A stretch of 64,000 nucleotides of DNA from Rhodospirillaceae bacterium MC! (GTDB taxonomy: Bacteria; Pseudomonadota; Alphaproteobacteria; MC1), in the NCBI GenBank assembly GCA_002632265.1, contig NQOV01000002.1, positions 1-64,000 of the forward strand, read 5' to 3'. A program made the position numbers and the translations under genes. A model generated the notes under the pieces. The model saw only the letters and a list, made by a program, of their open reading frames with translations. It ran no database searches and was not told where the DNA came from. The first letter of the stretch is position 1. The number at the start of each line of letters is the position of its first letter. Below are positions 1-9,122 of the stretch, piece by piece.

Positions 1-344
1 GTACTCTCAACAACATGAGCGAACTAATCGGATATATAAGCTTGAAACAAAACTATAAAATAGATCATATTACTATTATACCTAAAATTATCCTTTCATC
101 TCATGTGTTGTATAATTATAATCATGGTACATATCATCATACATATACCCTTACCAACCATGACTATGACTATAACTACAATTATACAACAAACCTTAAC
201 AGCCATTACTTTGATATACAAGGAGAAATCACAACCGCACTAAGAATGAACATATACAACCTGTTTAATATAAACTTCGGCTTAGGTGCAACAAAATCCC
301 AACTCACAAAAAGCTTTAAAGTATATCTTGGATTTAGTACTTAA
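1..344 (+). CDS. C-terminal end of a probable outer-membrane beta-barrel protein (partial)
   Basis: The reading frame is open from the left edge of the window to the stop at 342-344, so the gene begins upstream. The visible ~113 residues alternate polar and hydrophobic/aromatic residues, with many Tyr and His (for example HDYDYNYNY), and end in a strand-like segment KVYLGFST. This pattern is typical of the last strands of a Gram-negative beta-barrel or autotransporter. No family-specific motif is visible. The methionine at position 15 is probably internal. The assignment as outer-membrane protein is inference from the residue pattern only. Confidence 0.45.
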   Translation, partial: TLNNMSELIGYISLKQNYKIDHITIIPKIILSSHVLYNYNHGTYHHTYTLTNHDYDYNYNYTTNLNSHYFDIQGEITTALRMNIYNLFNINFGLGATKSQLTKSFKVYLGFST

Positions 345-384
345 AATATAACTTTCTCGCAAGATTATCCCATATACATCACTC

Positions 385-3300
385 TTACAGTTCGAATTTT
401 TTCCATTCTTGGAGTAGGAGTCTGTTGAGTTTTAGGGCGTGTTTTATTTGTGAGATGTTTTCGTTTATGTTGGTATTGAAAATGAATTTTGCATTCCAAG
501 CTACAGTGTAATGGAAGTATTCCGCATTACTAACCATATGGACGATGTTCTTATTTACTTCAAAGGTTTGTTTGTAGATATCGGTTGATAGGATGGCTTT
601 ATCTAGAGAGTTATCGAGAACTTTTTCTTCTATTATGGGGCATAATAGCCAATCCATGGCCATGGTGTTGGATCTTTCATATGGGGAGATAGTTTCGTCA
701 TCAATATGTTTTTCGATGAGTTTGTAATATTCTTCCAGTAAGTTATATTTTATGGAAGTTGTTGAATTATCGAGAAAATGATCGGCGACAAAAGGCAAAA
801 AGTCTTCGGCAAAAAGGAGCATTTGGGCTTCTTCTACGTCCATGGGTTTGCGGATGATATCGAATAACACTTCGATTTTAACCATAGAACTATGATGATC
901 TTTTGGGCAGTTTAGATTATCGACCAAGCGAGCCATTTCTTCATGATTGTCTATGTCTATACTTGCGAGTTTTTCTATGGAGTTATATTCATCAATAAGG
1001 TTAAGTTGCTTTAAAAAGTACTGTTTATAGTCTGTGGGAATGCCGTCAGAAGAGAAAACTTGGCAGATATACGAGGTTTCATCGAGATAAGGGGTAAGTT
1101 TAGGCGAGGCATTAAAATGTTTAAGGCTAAGTTCTTGAAATTTAGCGATTAAAGTTTCGTTTTGTGTTTTGTTTATCCATGTTTCTAGAATCTGCAAGAG
1201 TTTTTTCTTACTTGCTAGGGAAACAAATGGAACTCTCAAGCCGTTGGATAGTATATTAATTGCCGTACTGCTGTTGATATATTGGTTATAACTTTCCGCC
1301 ATAACTTTTAATTTAGATTTAGCCGCTACGGTTGTTAAAAAAGTTGCATCTGATATATGCTTTGTATCTATATATGTTTGAGAGACATTAAGGGGATTTT
1401 TATTAGTATCATAAAATTTATTTTGAAAGCGTATTAATACTTCTTTTTTCTGCTCTCGTGGTAGCTCTTCATTGCGTAATAAATATACATTTAAGGATGT
1501 AAGTAGGGTTGAAGCTAATAACTCAATAGCATCTATGTTGCGTAAAATGTATTTAGTAACAATTTTCCTACCTTTTTTTGCATATTCAGGCTTTAATTTC
1601 TGCATGAAAGATAAACCATAGACGAAAGTATCATAGAGATTCCCTTCTAGAAGATTTTGCGATAGGCAAGCAGGATTGTTTAGTATTTCGTGATATTTTT
1701 GTGCGATATCAGGCGAGGACCAATCGATATTTTTATAAAATTCTCTGATATTTTTTAGCAATACTTTTACTTCATCTTCAACATATACGGACTTCCATTT
1801 GTTTTGAGCATAACTAGGATCAATAGTTTGTTGTTCTTGATATAGATCATCAATGATCTTGCTTTTATCTTGAGCTAAATCTTCTAAGATAATACTTTCG
1901 GAAAATGTAGCAATGGTATGTGTAAGATGCACGCCATCAGAACAATTATAAACCTTAACGTTGGTTTTTTCTTTGTTTACTTCATTTAAGAATAAGCCTA
2001 CATCCTTAGCTCCCCTAGCGTATGGGTGCATGGTTGTAGTCATTCCACCGAAATTCGCAGGAACATTCGTTGCCGTAGATTCTAAAAAGTCTGATACAAC
2101 TTCCAAAGCAGTGGTAGAATATTCATCTGTTACTTCTTGTACGTGATGATCTAACATGCCTTTTTTACCAAAATCAAGCCCAAATAAATAGATATTTTGA
2201 AAGTTAAAATGCTCTATGAATGACAAAGCTAAATTACTAACTGTAGTGCCTTCAAAGGAAAGAGTATGATCGTTTTGTTTATCCCATATTTTCGCATTGG
2301 TTGTCCTTGTGGATAATATTTCATATTTGAACTCACAAGAGAAAATACTTCTCATGAGTGTAGTATTAAAATTCTGTTCCACTTTAGTTAGTCGGCTTAA
2401 GCCTTTCGTACCGACTGTAGTAAGGGGAGCTAGTAATACCACATTGCTAAGATCTATATTTTTATTGATAAAACCATCGTGCCAGCTGGAGTCCCTTTCT
2501 AACCACACATAAAAATCAGGGGTAATATTATGACTTAAAAGGAAATTTAAACTACTACCACAAGCCACAATTAAGGCTTTATCTTTATTTGCTTTGATGA
2601 AATCCACATCATAGTTAATAGAAGGCCCACTCCCAATAATAAATACAGGCGTATTTTTTTTCTTGTAGTTTCGTTTTGTTATTAATGTTTGTCCATGCTT
2701 GAAATTAAAGGCCGTGTTGGCGTGCATTGCCAATTGATCGGAAAAGAATCCATATAGGGAGTATAAGGAAATTTTATTTCGTCCTAATTCAGAAACAAAG
2801 CCATTAGTGAAAAAATTGGATTTTATTATAGACAAAGGAGCATGATAAAAAGCTAACCTTGATTTGCTATAGATAAACTCTCTATATTCGTTAAATACTA
2901 TCTGGGTATTAGCATTTGTGTAGATCATAAAATTACCGTTAGGAATATGATCAAATATACTTTTATAATTCACACAGAAAAGCGACAAAAATATATACAT
3001 ATTAGAAACATCACAGATGAAAACCAAACTCGGATTCGTTCTTTTCATGTATTCTTTCATATGATAACCCAAACCAACCCCAACGATAGTACCAATAAAA
3101 GCATTTTTATATAGTTTACTATGAATAAAATTCTCTTGTAACATGCTTTTTATGTTTTTATCTTCATATGTAGGATTAGATAAATTCTCATTTATATACT
3201 TAAATGTAGAGGGATCTGCTCCATTAAGCTCGTGAAATAAATTATATTTTAAAACATGTAAATCAGAGAGAAACTTTTCTCCTTGGGTAACATCATTAAC

Positions 3301-3582
3301 TTTAGCATGAATGAATCCTAACTTTTCGTTGGATAACTTTTTGTGATATTCTTCCGATCCCTGCTCTTTTATTTCATACAACTTCGCATCGCCAGACTGT
3401 ATATTAGCATAGTTATTCTCATCAAACACCAACTCTGGCGGATTACTAATCTTTTGCAGATCTATTAATAATAACTTCTGATCTTGCCTACTTTGAAGCC
3501 ATTTGATATTATTGTGATATCTAGCAATAGCTTGTTCCACATGTTTTTTAGAGCCTTTAATAAATCCAAATTCATTATCCAT
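385..3582 (-). CDS. Maf-like / MptE-like DUF115 protein (motility accessory factor type)
   Basis: This 1065-residue protein carries the DUF115/MptE-like core at about residues 310-500. Visible are the glycine-rich nucleotide-binding stretch VFIIGSGPSINYDVDFI, the following VACGSSLNFLL segment, PDFYVWLERD, and the later IYLFGLDFG motif. Proteins of this family (Maf) are associated with glycosylation of flagellin with nonulosonic acids in motile bacteria; that role here is inference, but the window also holds flgE, fliX and a chemoreceptor. It is larger than typical Maf proteins (about 600-750 residues). The extra length is a C-terminal, mostly helical region of ~500 residues without a domain I recognise. 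The start follows a weak AGAAAGAA ribosome site. The 3' end is C-rich on the coding strand. Confidence 0.72.
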   Translation of the reverse strand: MDNEFGFIKGSKKHVEQAIARYHNNIKWLQSRQDQKLLLIDLQKISNPPELVFDENNYANIQSGDAKLYEIKEQGSEEYHKKLSNEKLGFIHAKVNDVTQGEKFLSDLHVLKYNLFHELNGADPSTFKYINENLSNPTYEDKNIKSMLQENFIHSKLYKNAFIGTIVGVGLGYHMKEYMKRTNPSLVFICDVSNMYIFLSLFCVNYKSIFDHIPNGNFMIYTNANTQIVFNEYREFIYSKSRLAFYHAPLSIIKSNFFTNGFVSELGRNKISLYSLYGFFSDQLAMHANTAFNFKHGQTLITKRNYKKKNTPVFIIGSGPSINYDVDFIKANKDKALIVACGSSLNFLLSHNITPDFYVWLERDSSWHDGFINKNIDLSNVVLLAPLTTVGTKGLSRLTKVEQNFNTTLMRSIFSCEFKYEILSTRTTNAKIWDKQNDHTLSFEGTTVSNLALSFIEHFNFQNIYLFGLDFGKKGMLDHHVQEVTDEYSTTALEVVSDFLESTATNVPANFGGMTTTMHPYARGAKDVGLFLNEVNKEKTNVKVYNCSDGVHLTHTIATFSESIILEDLAQDKSKIIDDLYQEQQTIDPSYAQNKWKSVYVEDEVKVLLKNIREFYKNIDWSSPDIAQKYHEILNNPACLSQNLLEGNLYDTFVYGLSFMQKLKPEYAKKGRKIVTKYILRNIDAIELLASTLLTSLNVYLLRNEELPREQKKEVLIRFQNKFYDTNKNPLNVSQTYIDTKHISDATFLTTVAAKSKLKVMAESYNQYINSSTAINILSNGLRVPFVSLASKKKLLQILETWINKTQNETLIAKFQELSLKHFNASPKLTPYLDETSYICQVFSSDGIPTDYKQYFLKQLNLIDEYNSIEKLASIDIDNHEEMARLVDNLNCPKDHHSSMVKIEVLFDIIRKPMDVEEAQMLLFAEDFLPFVADHFLDNSTTSIKYNLLEEYYKLIEKHIDDETISPYERSNTMAMDWLLCPIIEEKVLDNSLDKAILSTDIYKQTFEVNKNIVHMVSNAEYFHYTVAWNAKFIFNTNINENISQIKHALKLNRLLLQEWKKFEL

Positions 3583-4284
3583 TTTATTGTTCTTTCTCGC
3601 ATGATGTCATATTATATTTATAGTATTGTAGCAAATTTTACCACACATTTAAAGAACAAATTACATTTTCCTCCAAAAACCTCACATCACAACACCCCCT
3701 CCCCAACGAATCCCCCAACAAACACCAACCTTCGGTCGCTTTGTGTATCCTATTAGTTAACGTTTCATATGGGCTAGACTCGAGCATATGCCCTTGTCAG
3801 ACGGTTCGCACTCTCTAAAATAAGGTACAATGTAAGGTGGGAGTTGGTTCGTTTTGTGGAGTCTTGTGGAAATAAGATCTTAAGTGGGGTGATGACTTTT
3901 ATTTCGGATATGCCATGAAAAAATTGTTTATCGTATCTAAGAATACATCTGATAAAAGGCGAATTTTTCTTAAATATTTCTTAAAAGCGAATCTATAGTC
4001 GATTATCTCTGTAAATACCATATGTATAATCATTTTTTCGCTTGGAGAAAATCCTTATTTTAAATTTATTTTTGTATCAAATATACTATGATCCGATGAA
4101 TAATTTAAGGATTTTTTAAATATTTAAGTAAATAATATCTATATTTTATACTCTATCATAACAATAAAATAGATATAATAAACAGATACTTATAAGCTAC
4201 AATAATTCTATTGCTTGTGTAAAATAAATTCTTTGTAAAATAATTTTGCAAAAAAAATAAAAAATGTAAAAATATTAAAAAAGC
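3583..4284. other. Intergenic region between divergent DUF115 gene and kduI
   Basis: About 790 bases without a convincing gene lie between the divergent starts; the kduI promoter occupies the right end. Inside are a C-rich, G-poor patch (about 3670-3735) and one degenerate copy of the 33-nt repeat unit (about 3787-3815, with TTGTCAGACGGTTCG). That copy is an orphan: it is not downstream of a gene on its strand. The rest is AT-rich, with no further recognisable signal. Confidence 0.5.
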
Positions 4285-4313
4285 TTGACTTCATCTGACG
4301 AATGTACTATATT
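4285..4313 (+). promoter_or_regulatory. Sigma-70 type promoter of kduI-kduD
   Basis: TTGACT (4285-4290) and TATATT (4308-4313) are separated by exactly 17 nt, about 65 bases before the kduI start. AATGTAC (4301-4307), overlapping the spacer, and GTACATT (4342-4348) are inverted copies that could be operator half sites, but I do not recognise a specific regulator. Confidence 0.65.
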
Positions 4314-4376
4314 AATATTTATGCTACATTTAAGAGCATATGTACATTGATAACATATTCATAAGGAAAAAATAAT

Positions 4377-5213
4377 ATGGAAACTAGACAAAGTATTCAT
4401 AGCGATCACGCTAAAAGACTAGATACACAAGGCTTAAGAAAAGAATTTTTACAAGAAAATATCTTTACTAAAGGCGAATTAACAATGACATATAGTCATA
4501 TTGATCGTATCGTTTTTGGTGGAATTATGCCATCTGGGAAAAAAATAGAATTGTCTGCTGATTTAGGTAAAGCATTCGGCGTAGACTTCTTTTTACAACG
4601 TCGTGAAATTGGTATTATTAATATTGGTTCTGCAGGTAAAATCACAGTAGACGGCACAACTTACAATCTAAATAATCAAGATGCTTTATACATCGGCATG
4701 GGAGCGAAAGAGGTTTCTTTTGAATCTGACAATGCTCAAGATCCTGCGAAATTCTATTATAATTCTGCTCCTGCACATCAAAATTATCCGAATAAATTGG
4801 TTACTTTAGCGGATTCTGTAAAAGCTCATTTGGGTGATGTGGAAAGTTCAAACAAAAGAACAATTAATAAATACTTCGTACCTGATGTATTACCTACTTG
4901 TCAATTGGTAATGGGTATGACCATTCTAGAAGACAATTGCCTATGGAATACAATGCCTTGCCATACTCATGAGCGTCGTATGGAAGTTTACTTATACTTC
5001 GATATGGATAAGGATACAAACGTATTTCATTACATGGGTAAACCTGATGAAACTCGCCATTTAGTTGTTCGTAACGAGCAAGCGGTAATTTCTCCAAGTT
5101 GGTCAATTCATTCGGGCGTTGGAACAAAATCATACACATTCATTTGGGGTATGGTAGGCGAAAATCAGACATTCGATGACATGGATCATGTAGCTATGCC
5201 AGATGTTTATTAA
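4377..5213 (+). CDS. kduI: 5-dehydro-4-deoxy-D-glucuronate isomerase KduI
   Basis: KduI converts 5-keto-4-deoxyuronate, released by breakdown of pectin-type or other uronate polysaccharides, into 3-deoxy-D-glycero-2,5-hexodiulosonate. The protein has 278 residues, the usual length. The cupin metal-binding residues are in place: His196 and His198 in CHTHERR, Glu203, and His245 in WSIHSG, matching the ligand positions known for the E. coli enzyme. The start has a good AAGGAAAA ribosome site. kduD follows 129 bases downstream on the same strand and catalyses the next step, so the two form an operon ended by a strong terminator. No KDG kinase or aldolase gene is in the window. Confidence 0.95.
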   Translation: METRQSIHSDHAKRLDTQGLRKEFLQENIFTKGELTMTYSHIDRIVFGGIMPSGKKIELSADLGKAFGVDFFLQRREIGIINIGSAGKITVDGTTYNLNNQDALYIGMGAKEVSFESDNAQDPAKFYYNSAPAHQNYPNKLVTLADSVKAHLGDVESSNKRTINKYFVPDVLPTCQLVMGMTILEDNCLWNTMPCHTHERRMEVYLYFDMDKDTNVFHYMGKPDETRHLVVRNEQAVISPSWSIHSGVGTKSYTFIWGMVGENQTFDDMDHVAMPDVY

Positions 5214-5342
5214 TTTGCATTAAAAACATACATATCTAATATTGATATTAATATTGATTAAATGGGTTGAGATAATCAGCCCATCCGATCAGTACGTAAT
5301 TTAAAAATAACATACTATTATAAAGATAAAAGGAAATATATT

Positions 5343-6107
5343 ATGTCTCATATACTTTTTGAAATCAAAGGCAAAGTTGCCATTGTTACAGGTTCTACAA
5401 CTGGCTTAGGTCAAGGTCAAGCTTTAGGTTTAGCTGAAGCAGGAGTTAATATCGTTGGCGTGGATTATGTGGAAAATTCTGATGAAACTCGCAAACTAGT
5501 TGAAGCTACTGGAGCAAAATATCATTATATTAAAGCTGATCTTAGTTCTACTGCTCCCATCGATAATATCATTAAAGAAACAGTTGATACTTTCGGTCAA
5601 TTGGATATTCTAGTGAATAACGCAGGTATCATCCGCCGTGAAGATTCAATTAATTTCACTGAAAAAGATTGGGATGATGTGATGAACGTAAACGTTAAAG
5701 CCGTATTTTTCTTAGCTCAAGCGGCAGCACGTCAATTTATCAAACAAGGAACTGGCGGTAAGATCGTAAATAATGCGTCTATGCTATCTTTCCAAGGTGG
5801 TATTAGAGTACCGTCTTATACTGCGTCTAAATCAGGGGTATTGGGTTTAACTCGTATTCTTGCCAATGAATTCGGTCAACATGGTATCAACGTAAACGCC
5901 ATTGCTCCGGGTTACATGGCTACAAACAACACCGAAGCTCTAAGAGCCGACAAAAAACGCAATGCTGAAATTCTAGATCGCATCCCTGCCAACCGCTGGG
6001 GTACTCCTGCCGACCTTAAAGGCCCTGTAATGTTCCTAGCATCTTCTGCATCTGACTACATCAACGGTTTCACAATCGCTGTAGACGGTGGCTGGCTATC
6101 TCGCTAA
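5343..6107 (+). CDS. kduD: 2-dehydro-3-deoxy-D-gluconate 5-dehydrogenase KduD (SDR family)
   Basis: This 254-residue short-chain dehydrogenase reduces the KduI product to 2-keto-3-deoxygluconate using NAD(P)H. The N-terminal Rossmann motif TGSTTGLGQG (about residues 17-26), the NNAG motif (92-95), and the catalytic Ser146, Tyr159 and Lys163 (YTASK) are present; the C terminus VDGGWLSR is typical of KduD. The adjacent kduI supports this assignment over other SDR functions. The ribosome site is AAAGGAA. The last third of the gene uses many C-ending codons, unlike its start. Confidence 0.92.
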   Translation: MSHILFEIKGKVAIVTGSTTGLGQGQALGLAEAGVNIVGVDYVENSDETRKLVEATGAKYHYIKADLSSTAPIDNIIKETVDTFGQLDILVNNAGIIRREDSINFTEKDWDDVMNVNVKAVFFLAQAAARQFIKQGTGGKIVNNASMLSFQGGIRVPSYTASKSGVLGLTRILANEFGQHGINVNAIAPGYMATNNTEALRADKKRNAEILDRIPANRWGTPADLKGPVMFLASSASDYINGFTIAVDGGWLSR

Positions 6108-6145
6108 TTTCACTAAATACCGTATAATATTAGATGATACGAGAT

Positions 6146-6177
6146 AAAAAACTAGATACTTAAGTATCTAGTTTTTT
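6146..6177 (+). terminator. Intrinsic terminator after kduD
   Basis: A perfect 16-bp inverted repeat centred at 6161/6162 (AAAAAACTAGATACTT and its complement) is followed by a run of T. It lies about 40 bases after the kduD stop. The A-tract on the left side would let it also act on the opposite strand. Confidence 0.85.
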
Positions 6178-6274
6178 TTGTTTATAGCAAATACTAAATA
6201 AAATTAGAATTTTGTCTAGGATATTATTCTTGTGTTGTATAACTCCAGTATATACCAATCAAATACACATGTAT

Positions 6275-8881
6275 TTAGTCTAGGAATTTTACGAAGCCAG
6301 ACATGATTGTCTTTTGTTCGTGTTGGTTGAAGTTGATTGTTAGTTTGTTGCCGTTGGTGGAGATGACTGTGCCGTCGCCGAATTTGGGGTGGCGGACTTT
6401 TTTGCCTGTTAGGGTGGGTTTTTGTTTTGTTGGGGGGGTGGTGGTGTTGGGAATGGTGGATGATCGTAGGGATGTGTCGTTGATGTTGGTGGTGTTTTCT
6501 TTGTAGGAATCTGTTGATTGGTCAGTGGGGCGGCCGTCGTGGAGGATCATGCCGTGTTTATATTTTGTGCGTTTTGTGTAGCTTTGGCTATGGGAATAGC
6601 TACCGCCGTTTAGAGTGATGATGTTTTCGCTTGGGAGTTCGGCTAAAAATCTAGAAGGTTGATTTTTTTGCCATGTGTTGTATTGTTGGCGAGAATCGGC
6701 GTAGGTTATGTATACTTTTTTGCGTCCACGAGTGATCCCTACGTATGCTAAACGGCGTTCTTCTTGCACTTCGTGATTACCACTGTCGATACTGCGTTGA
6801 TGTGGGAACAAGCCTTCTTCCCACCCTGGTAAAAAGACATAATCGAATTCTAAGCCTTTCGCTCCATGTAAAGTCATTAGGGATACTTTGGGCGATGTGT
6901 CATTTTTGTCTTCGTTTTCCATAACTAGGCTAACGTGTTCTAGGAATTCGGATAGGGTAGCGAATTCGTTTAAAGCTCCGTATAGTTCGTTGATGTTTTC
7001 AAGGCGTCCGTGGGCTTTTAGGTCTCCGTTTTGGCTTTGATCCTTAAGCATTTGAATGTAGGTGCTTTCTTCGAGTACGGATCTGGCAAGAGAAGATAAA
7101 TCATCATTATCAAAGGATTCTCGCCAATGGTCAAAGAGTTGGCAAATGTTTTGCATTTTATCAAGGAGTTTACCTTTGAAAGAGCGGTCTTTTATCATAT
7201 TTTTCATGGTCTGTAATAACGGCATGGCGTTTTCTACAGATTTCACACGGATTTTATTAACGCTGGTTGTTCCGATTCCCCTTTTAGGAACGTTGATAAT
7301 TCGCTCAAGTGCCAAACTATCGGCAGGATTGTTGATCACTCTTAGATAGGCGATAGCGTCCCTTATTTCTTGACGTTCATAGAAACGAACACCACCGACG
7401 ATTTTATAGGGAACTTGTCCATGTAAGAGTTGTTCTTCTATGGCACGAGTTTGCGATCCTGTGCGAACTAGAATGCCGATTTCTGCAAGATTGGTATTCT
7501 TATTCATATGTTTGAGTTTGAGAATTTCCGATGATATCCATTTGGCTTCGCCGTTGCCGTCGTAATTGCCTTTAACAAGAACCTTTTCGCCTGATATATC
7601 TTCGGTCCAAAGTTTTTTGCCTAAACGTTCTTCATTATTATCGATAACGGCGGAGGCAGCGGCGAGAATGTGGCCTGTGGATCTGTAATTCTGTTCTAGT
7701 TTTATGGTGCTACTTTCTGGATACTCTTTGGAAAAACGTAAGATATTACCAACTTCAGCTCCACGCCAACTATAGATCGATTGATCATCATCACCAACAC
7801 AACAAATGTTCCCATGCCCCATGGCTAGGAGCTTTAACCATAGATATTGGGCGGTGTTGGTATCTTGATACTCATCCACAAGAATATATTTAAAGCGACG
7901 TTGATAATATTGAGCCACTGTAACATTATTTTTTAGGATCTCAATTGTATGTAATAATAGATCGCCAAAATCAACGGCGTTCACAAGAATCAAACGCTTT
8001 CTATATTCTTCATAGACCTTGACTGTGTCAATATCATTTAAGATAACTTTTTCATTTTCAGGGATGTTTTTTGGAATGTATCCTTTATCCTTATAGGCTT
8101 GAATTTGATCGTTGATAACTCTTGGAGTTATGGTTTTATCATCATTCTTATCAAGGGACATTTCTCTTAGGATTTGCTTGATTAAGCGGATTTGATCATC
8201 GGGGTCAAGAATAACAAAGTTAGAACTCAAGCCCACAAGTGGAGCATTGGCACGTAAGATTTTTCCTGCTAAAGAGTGGAATGTCCCCAGCCACCAATTA
8301 TCTACAGGCATATTAGATAGTTGACTAGCACGAATCTTCATTTCTGATGCGGCTTTGTTGGTAAAAGTTACCGTTAGTATTTCATAGGGGCTTGCTTGTT
8401 TGGAAAGAATTAGCCATGCAAGTCTTGTAGTTAATACTTTGGTTTTGCCTGTGCCTGCTCCTGATAATACCAACAACGCCCCTTTTGTGTGCAAGACCGC
8501 TTTTTTTTGTTCAGGATTAAGGTTTTGCTTATTAACCCAATCGAGTTTTGCCACACTGTAATCACTGTTATGTTCATCTTGATATATGGGTTCATATAGA
8601 GGTTTGATTGTATCTGTGCTATTTATTTCTTGTAATACGTTAAGATAATCACTATCATTATCATATACAGGTTGAAAATTTTCTGGATCTTGTTCCGTAA
8701 GATAATCTTCATAAGTGAAATCTGGAACATTTTGTAAATATTCAGGAATGGGCGGTGTGTCATTTGTTTGATCATTTGCTTGGTTATTGTCATGATCATT
8801 GTCATGATCTTTCTTGTGATCATGTGCTTTATTTAATGATTGTGTTTCGTCCAAATCGGCTAAATCAAATAAGTTATCCAA
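6275..8881 (-). CDS. uvrD: UvrD/PcrA-type ATP-dependent DNA helicase
   Basis: An 868-residue superfamily 1A 3'-5' DNA helicase acting in repair and in removal of stalled replication or transcription complexes. Visible motifs in order: Walker A LSGAGTGKTK, GTFHSL, Walker B VDEYQDTN, GDDDQSIYSWRGA, LEQNYRST, TLHGAKGLEFDYVFLPG, and YVGITRGRKK. A C-terminal Tudor-like segment (VRHPKFGDGTVIS...INF) is characteristic of PcrA/UvrD. An N-terminal extension of about 120 residues, very rich in Asp, His and Asn, precedes the helicase core and is probably disordered. The 3' third is C-rich on the coding strand, seen as a G/T-rich plus strand at 6300-6500. No SOS box was recognised upstream. Confidence 0.93.
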   Translation of the reverse strand: MDNLFDLADLDETQSLNKAHDHKKDHDNDHDNNQANDQTNDTPPIPEYLQNVPDFTYEDYLTEQDPENFQPVYDNDSDYLNVLQEINSTDTIKPLYEPIYQDEHNSDYSVAKLDWVNKQNLNPEQKKAVLHTKGALLVLSGAGTGKTKVLTTRLAWLILSKQASPYEILTVTFTNKAASEMKIRASQLSNMPVDNWWLGTFHSLAGKILRANAPLVGLSSNFVILDPDDQIRLIKQILREMSLDKNDDKTITPRVINDQIQAYKDKGYIPKNIPENEKVILNDIDTVKVYEEYRKRLILVNAVDFGDLLLHTIEILKNNVTVAQYYQRRFKYILVDEYQDTNTAQYLWLKLLAMGHGNICCVGDDDQSIYSWRGAEVGNILRFSKEYPESSTIKLEQNYRSTGHILAAASAVIDNNEERLGKKLWTEDISGEKVLVKGNYDGNGEAKWISSEILKLKHMNKNTNLAEIGILVRTGSQTRAIEEQLLHGQVPYKIVGGVRFYERQEIRDAIAYLRVINNPADSLALERIINVPKRGIGTTSVNKIRVKSVENAMPLLQTMKNMIKDRSFKGKLLDKMQNICQLFDHWRESFDNDDLSSLARSVLEESTYIQMLKDQSQNGDLKAHGRLENINELYGALNEFATLSEFLEHVSLVMENEDKNDTSPKVSLMTLHGAKGLEFDYVFLPGWEEGLFPHQRSIDSGNHEVQEERRLAYVGITRGRKKVYITYADSRQQYNTWQKNQPSRFLAELPSENIITLNGGSYSHSQSYTKRTKYKHGMILHDGRPTDQSTDSYKENTTNINDTSLRSSTIPNTTTPPTKQKPTLTGKKVRHPKFGDGTVISTNGNKLTINFNQHEQKTIMSGFVKFLD

Positions 8882-8991
8882 AATATATTCCTTTAAAGAT
8901 GTGGGTAAGAGTTAAAATTTCTATCTTTGTTCTTGATTATGGATTAAGTATAGCAAAATGTTAAAGAATTATCAATAGTAATAATTTTTTA

Positions 8992-9019
8992 TTGCATTAT
9001 TTTTTTAATGTGTTATAAT
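8992..9019 (+). promoter_or_regulatory. Promoter of the mlaA-like gene
   Basis: TTGCAT (8992-8997) and a consensus TATAAT (9014-9019) are 16 nt apart. The start of transcription would fall just before the phased TTAA array at 9038-9074. The leader to the ATG would be about 95 nt. Confidence 0.6.
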
Positions 9020-9037
9020 GGTTATAACTTAAATATG

Positions 9038-9074
9038 TTAAATCGTTGTTAAATAATTATTAAATACTTGTTAA
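9038..9074 (+). promoter_or_regulatory. Array of four TTAA half-sites spaced by exactly 7 nt (CtrA-type)
   Basis: TTAA occurs at 9038, 9049, 9060 and 9071, each separated by 7 nt. This gives three overlapping TTAA-N7-TTAA boxes, the recognition sequence of the alphaproteobacterial cell-cycle regulator CtrA, in register at an 11-bp period. They lie downstream of the predicted -10 and upstream of the ATG, a position compatible with repression. The genome is AT-rich, so single boxes are expected by chance; four in phase are not readily expected. Binding is inference. Confidence 0.5.
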
Positions 9075-9122
9075 GTAGGGATAATTATAATGTCAATAAA
9101 CAAAAGGTATTAAGTAAGAATT

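Noticed and set aside
4105-4119. Single TTAA-N7-TTAA upstream of kduI
   Set aside because: Isolated boxes are expected several times by chance in AT-rich DNA of this length, and it lies far from the kduI promoter; the same applies to 52679-52693.
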